Shown here one piece after another: positions 61,024 to 64,000 of a stretch of 64,000 nucleotides of DNA. Location: assembly GCA_963675135.1 (NCBI GenBank), contig OY776124.1:22752066-22816065 (forward strand). Reading direction: 5' to 3'. This DNA comes from Galeopsis tetrahit (taxonomy: Eukaryota; Streptophyta; Magnoliopsida; Lamiales; Lamiaceae). Below the pieces are notes generated by a model. That model did not search any database, had not been told where the DNA came from, and saw nothing but the letters and a program-made list of their open reading frames with translations. Position 1 is the stretch's first letter, and the number at the start of each line of letters is the position of its first letter. The translations under genes were made by a program, and so were the position numbers.

Positions 61024-62317
61024 TTGCGGAAAATCACATACATTAGTGCTAAAAAACTCTATAGTTTATCCCACTATAATGTGGACGTGCACTTTCTCCG
61101 ATTCACTCATCCTCTCTTTTTGAAAAGGTTCACTAATTGCAAAAGAGTTAACCATTACCAATTCACATTGGTTCTAGGGTTGTTGTTTTCTATAATAGTG
61201 CCATTTAACCTCTAAAATACCAAAATGAAGTGTTTTGTAGGATTGCTTGGTGACCAAGCAAACTTTATGTTTTCTTTATTTTGCGGAAAATCACATTCGT
61301 TAGTGCTAAAAAAATCTATAGTTTATCCCACTATAATGTGGAAGTGCACTTTCTCCGATTCACTCATTCTCTGTTTTTGAAAAGTTTCACTAATTGCAAA
61401 AGAGTTAACCATTACCAATTCACATTGGTTCTAGGGTTGTTGTTTTCTATAATAGTGTCATTTAACCTCTAAAATACCAAAATGAAGTGTTTTGTAGGAT
61501 TGCTTGGTGACCAAGCAAACTTTATGTTTTCTTTATTTTGCGGAAAATCACATTCGTTAGTGCTCAAAAACTCTATAGTTTTATCCCACTATAATGTGGA
61601 AGTGCACTTTCTCCGATTCACTCATCCTCTCTTTTTGAAAAGTTACACTAATTGCAAAAGAGTTAACAATTACCAATTCACATTGGTTCTAGGGTTGTTG
61701 TTTTCTATAATAGTGTCATTTAACCTCTAAAATACCAAAATGAAGTGTTTTGTAGGATTGCTTGGTGACCAAGCAAACTTTATGTTTTCTTTATTTTGCG
61801 GAAAATCGCATTCGTCAGTGCTCAAAAACTCTATAGTTTAACCCACTATAATGTGGAAGTGCACTTTCATCGATTCACTCATTCTCTGTTTTTGAAAAGT
61901 TTCACTAAGTTCAAAAGAGTTAACCATTACCAATTCACATTGGTTCTAGGGTTGTTGTTTTCTATAACTCGTTTATAGTGCCATTTAACCTCTAATATAC
62001 CAAAATGAAGTGTTTTGTAGGATTGCTTGGTGACCAAGCAAACTTTATGTTTTCTTTATTTTGCGGAAAATCGCATTCGTTAGTGCTAAAAAACTCTATA
62101 GTTTATCCCACTATAATGTGGAAGTGCACTTTCTCCGATTCATACATTCTCTCTTTTTGAAAAGTTTCACTAATTGCAAAAGAGTTAACCATTACCAATT
62201 CACATTGGTTCTAGGGTTGTTGTTTTCTATAACTCGTTTATAGTGCCATTTAACCTCTAAAATACCAAAATGAAGTGTTTTGTAGGATTGTTTGGTGACC
62301 AAGCAAACTTTATGTTT
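59730..62317 (+). repeat. Higher-order repeat, 5 monomers, 1294 bp, two tandem units
   Basis: Units 59730-61023 and 61024-62317 match at landmarks 59730/61024, 59987/61281, 60188/61482, 60502/61796 and 60767/62061. Both begin with the CACATACATTAG monomer. The last monomer differs: short-form TATAATAGTG in the first unit, long-form TATAACTCGTTTATAG in the second, which suggests the exchange breakpoint lay there. Confidence 0.75.
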
Positions 62318-64000
62318 TATTTATTTTGCGGAAAATCCCATTCGTTAGTGCTAAAAAACTCTATAGTTTATCCCACTATAATGTGGACGTGCACTTTCTC
62401 CGATTCACTCATCCTCTCTTTCTGAAAAGTTTCACTAATTGCAAAAGAGTTAACCATTACCAATTCACATTGGTTCTAGGGTTGTTGTTTTCTATAATAG
62501 TGCCATTTAACCTCTAAAATACCAAAATGAAGTGTTTTGTAGGATTGCTTGGTGACCAAGCAAACTTTATGTTTTCTTTATTTTGCGGAAAATCACATTC
62601 GTTAGTGCTAAAAAACTCTATAGTTTTATCCCACTATAATGTGGAAGTGCACTTTCTCCGATTCACTCATCCTCTCTTTTTGAAAAGTTTCACTAATTGC
62701 AAAAGAGTTAACAATTACCAATTCACATTGGTTCTAGGGTTGTTGTTTTCTATAATAGTGTCATTTAACCTCTAAAATACCAAAATGAAGTGTTTTGTAG
62801 GATTGCTTGGTGACCAAGCAAACTTTATGTTTTCTTTATTTTGCGGAAAATTGCATTCGTTAGTGCTAAAAAACTCTATAGTTTATCCCACTATAATGTG
62901 GAAGTGCACTTTCTCCGATTCATACATTCTCTCTTTTTGAAAAGTTTCACTAATTGCAAAAGAGTTAACAATTACCAATTCACATTGGTTCTAGGGTTGT
63001 TGTTTTCTATAATAGTGTCATTTAACCTCTAAAATACCAAAATGAAGTGTTTTGTAGGATTGCTTGGTGACCAAGCAAACTTTATGTTTTCTTTATTTTG
63101 CGGAAAATCGCATTCGTCAGTGCTCAAAAACTCTATAGTTTAACCCACTATAATGTGGAAGTGCACTTTCATCGATTCACTCATTCTCTGTTTTTGAAAA
63201 GTTTCACTAAGTTCAAAAGAGTTAACCATTACCAATTCACATTGGTTCTAGGGTTGTTGTTTTCTATAACTCGTTTATAGTGCCATTTAACCTCTAATAT
63301 ACCAAAATGAAGTGTTTTGTAGGATTGCTTGGTGACCAAGCAAACTTTATGTTTTCTTTATTTTGCGGAAAATCGCATTCGTTAGTGCTAAAAAACTCTA
63401 TAGTTTATCCCACTATAATGTGGAAGTGCACTTTCTCCGATTCATACATTCTCTCTTTTTGAAAAGTTTCACTAATTGCAAAAGAGTTAACCATTACCAA
63501 TTCACATTGGTTCTAGGGTTGTTGTTTTCTATAACTCGTTTATAGTGCCATTTAACCTCTAAAATACCAAAATGAAGTGTTTTGTAGGATTGTTTGGTGA
63601 CCAAGCAAACTTTATGTTTTCTTTATTTTGCGGAAAATCCCATTCGTTAGTGCTAAAAAACTCTATAGTTTATCCCACTATAATGTGGACGTGCACTTTC
63701 TCCGATTCACTCATCCTCTCTTTCTGAAAAGTTTCACTAATTGCAAAAGAGTTAACCATTACCAATTCACATTGGTTCTAGGGTTGTTGTTTTCTATAAT
63801 AGTGCCATTTAACCTCTAAAATACCAAAATGAAGTGTTTTGTAGGATTGCTTGGTGACCAAGCAAACTTTATGTTTTCTTTATTTTGCGGAAAATCACAT
63901 TCGTTAGTGCTAAAAAACTCTATAGTTTTATCCCACTATAATGTGGAAGTGCACTTTCTCCGATTCACTCATCCTCTCTTTTTGAAAAGTTTCACTAATT
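61796..64000 (+). repeat. Higher-order repeat, 5 monomers, 1302 bp, second unit cut by window end
   Basis: Landmarks 61796/63098, 62061/63363, 62326/63628 and 62527/63829 are 1302 bp apart. The same order of subtypes also occurs at 57122-58101 (offset 4674). The monomer with CGGAAAATCCCATTCG and CTCTCTTTCTGAAAAG is a shared marker (57652, 62326, 63628). The second unit runs off the window. Confidence 0.72.

Larger units (their letters stand above)
30703..64000 (+). repeat. Satellite array, right block (about 128 tandem monomers)
   Basis: This is the continuation of the left satellite block, same orientation and same monomer family. It starts mid-monomer directly after the 3' LTR with the duplicated AAAAG and runs to the window edge without other sequence. 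Variants rare or absent on the left become common here: the AAAAAAGCTCCATAG spacer form (about 42880, 46003, 49118, 51196, 53010, 53268, 55345), the ATAAAGTG form of the TGTATGATTG subtype (from 38356 on), and monomers with ACCCGTTTATAG (about 40402, 41182, 42752, 45875). One GGTGACC core is mutated to GATGACC near 32135. The array leaves the window intact, so its true length is unknown. Confidence 0.97.

Overview
The window is repetitive plant nuclear DNA. About 50.8 kb is a tandem satellite array (1-17526 and 30703-64000) and 13.2 kb is one Ty1/copia LTR retrotransposon (17527-30702) inserted into it. I see no ordinary host gene, tRNA, rRNA, CRISPR array or bacterial-type operon. A plant is indicated by the primer-binding site (matches plant initiator tRNA-Met), the Sirevirus-type copia architecture (Sireviruses are known only from plants), and a plant-type telomere heptamer TAGGGTT in nearly every satellite monomer. 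The species cannot be named from sequence alone; a flowering plant with large satellite blocks is the safe statement.

The satellite monomer is AT-rich, 256-265 bp long and present about 195 times, always head to tail on the same strand. Short (about 257 bp) and long (about 265 bp) forms differ mainly by an 8-bp indel in a small inverted repeat. Monomers are packed with dyads: a 19-bp odd-centred palindrome, CCAC-N6-GTGG, AAGTGCACTT, CCAAT-N4-ATTGG and CTATAA-N5-TTATAG. Copies are organised into a mosaic of higher-order repeats with local offsets of about 1559, 4160, 3638, 3123, 2078, 3380, 1294 and 1302 bp. A ~2.3-kb block recurs 14,286 bp away. The 60-82-aa open frames in the monomers look like homogenised by-products, not genes.

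The retrotransposon has two 1297-bp LTRs (TGTTGG...CCAACA, two differences seen by eye), a perfect 5-bp target-site duplication AAAAG, a PBS, a polypurine tract, and ORFs in this order: gag N-terminal part (UBN2-like domain and CCHC knuckle); a second in-frame ORF (coiled coil, basic tail) that looks like the C-terminal part of Gag cut off by a TAA; pol (protease, HHCC/DD35E integrase, reverse transcriptase, RNase H); then, after a 0.9-kb non-coding spacer, a 1136-aa ORF in the position of the Sirevirus envelope-like gene. This fits the SIRE/Maximus lineage. LTR near-identity says it inserted recently, yet gag and pol are separated by two stop codons and a frame change, so it is either defective and moved in trans, or relies on recoding.

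The element landed inside one of three near-identical ~2.9-kb satellite blocks. The other two carry the intact empty site (10513-10517 and 34341-34345), so the pre-insertion sequence can be read directly. The points most worth a second look are the unusual third ORF with mitosis-type MYB (MSA-like) sites upstream, the dyad-rich telomere-heptamer-bearing satellite, and the layered higher-order structure with a left/right switch in monomer variants.
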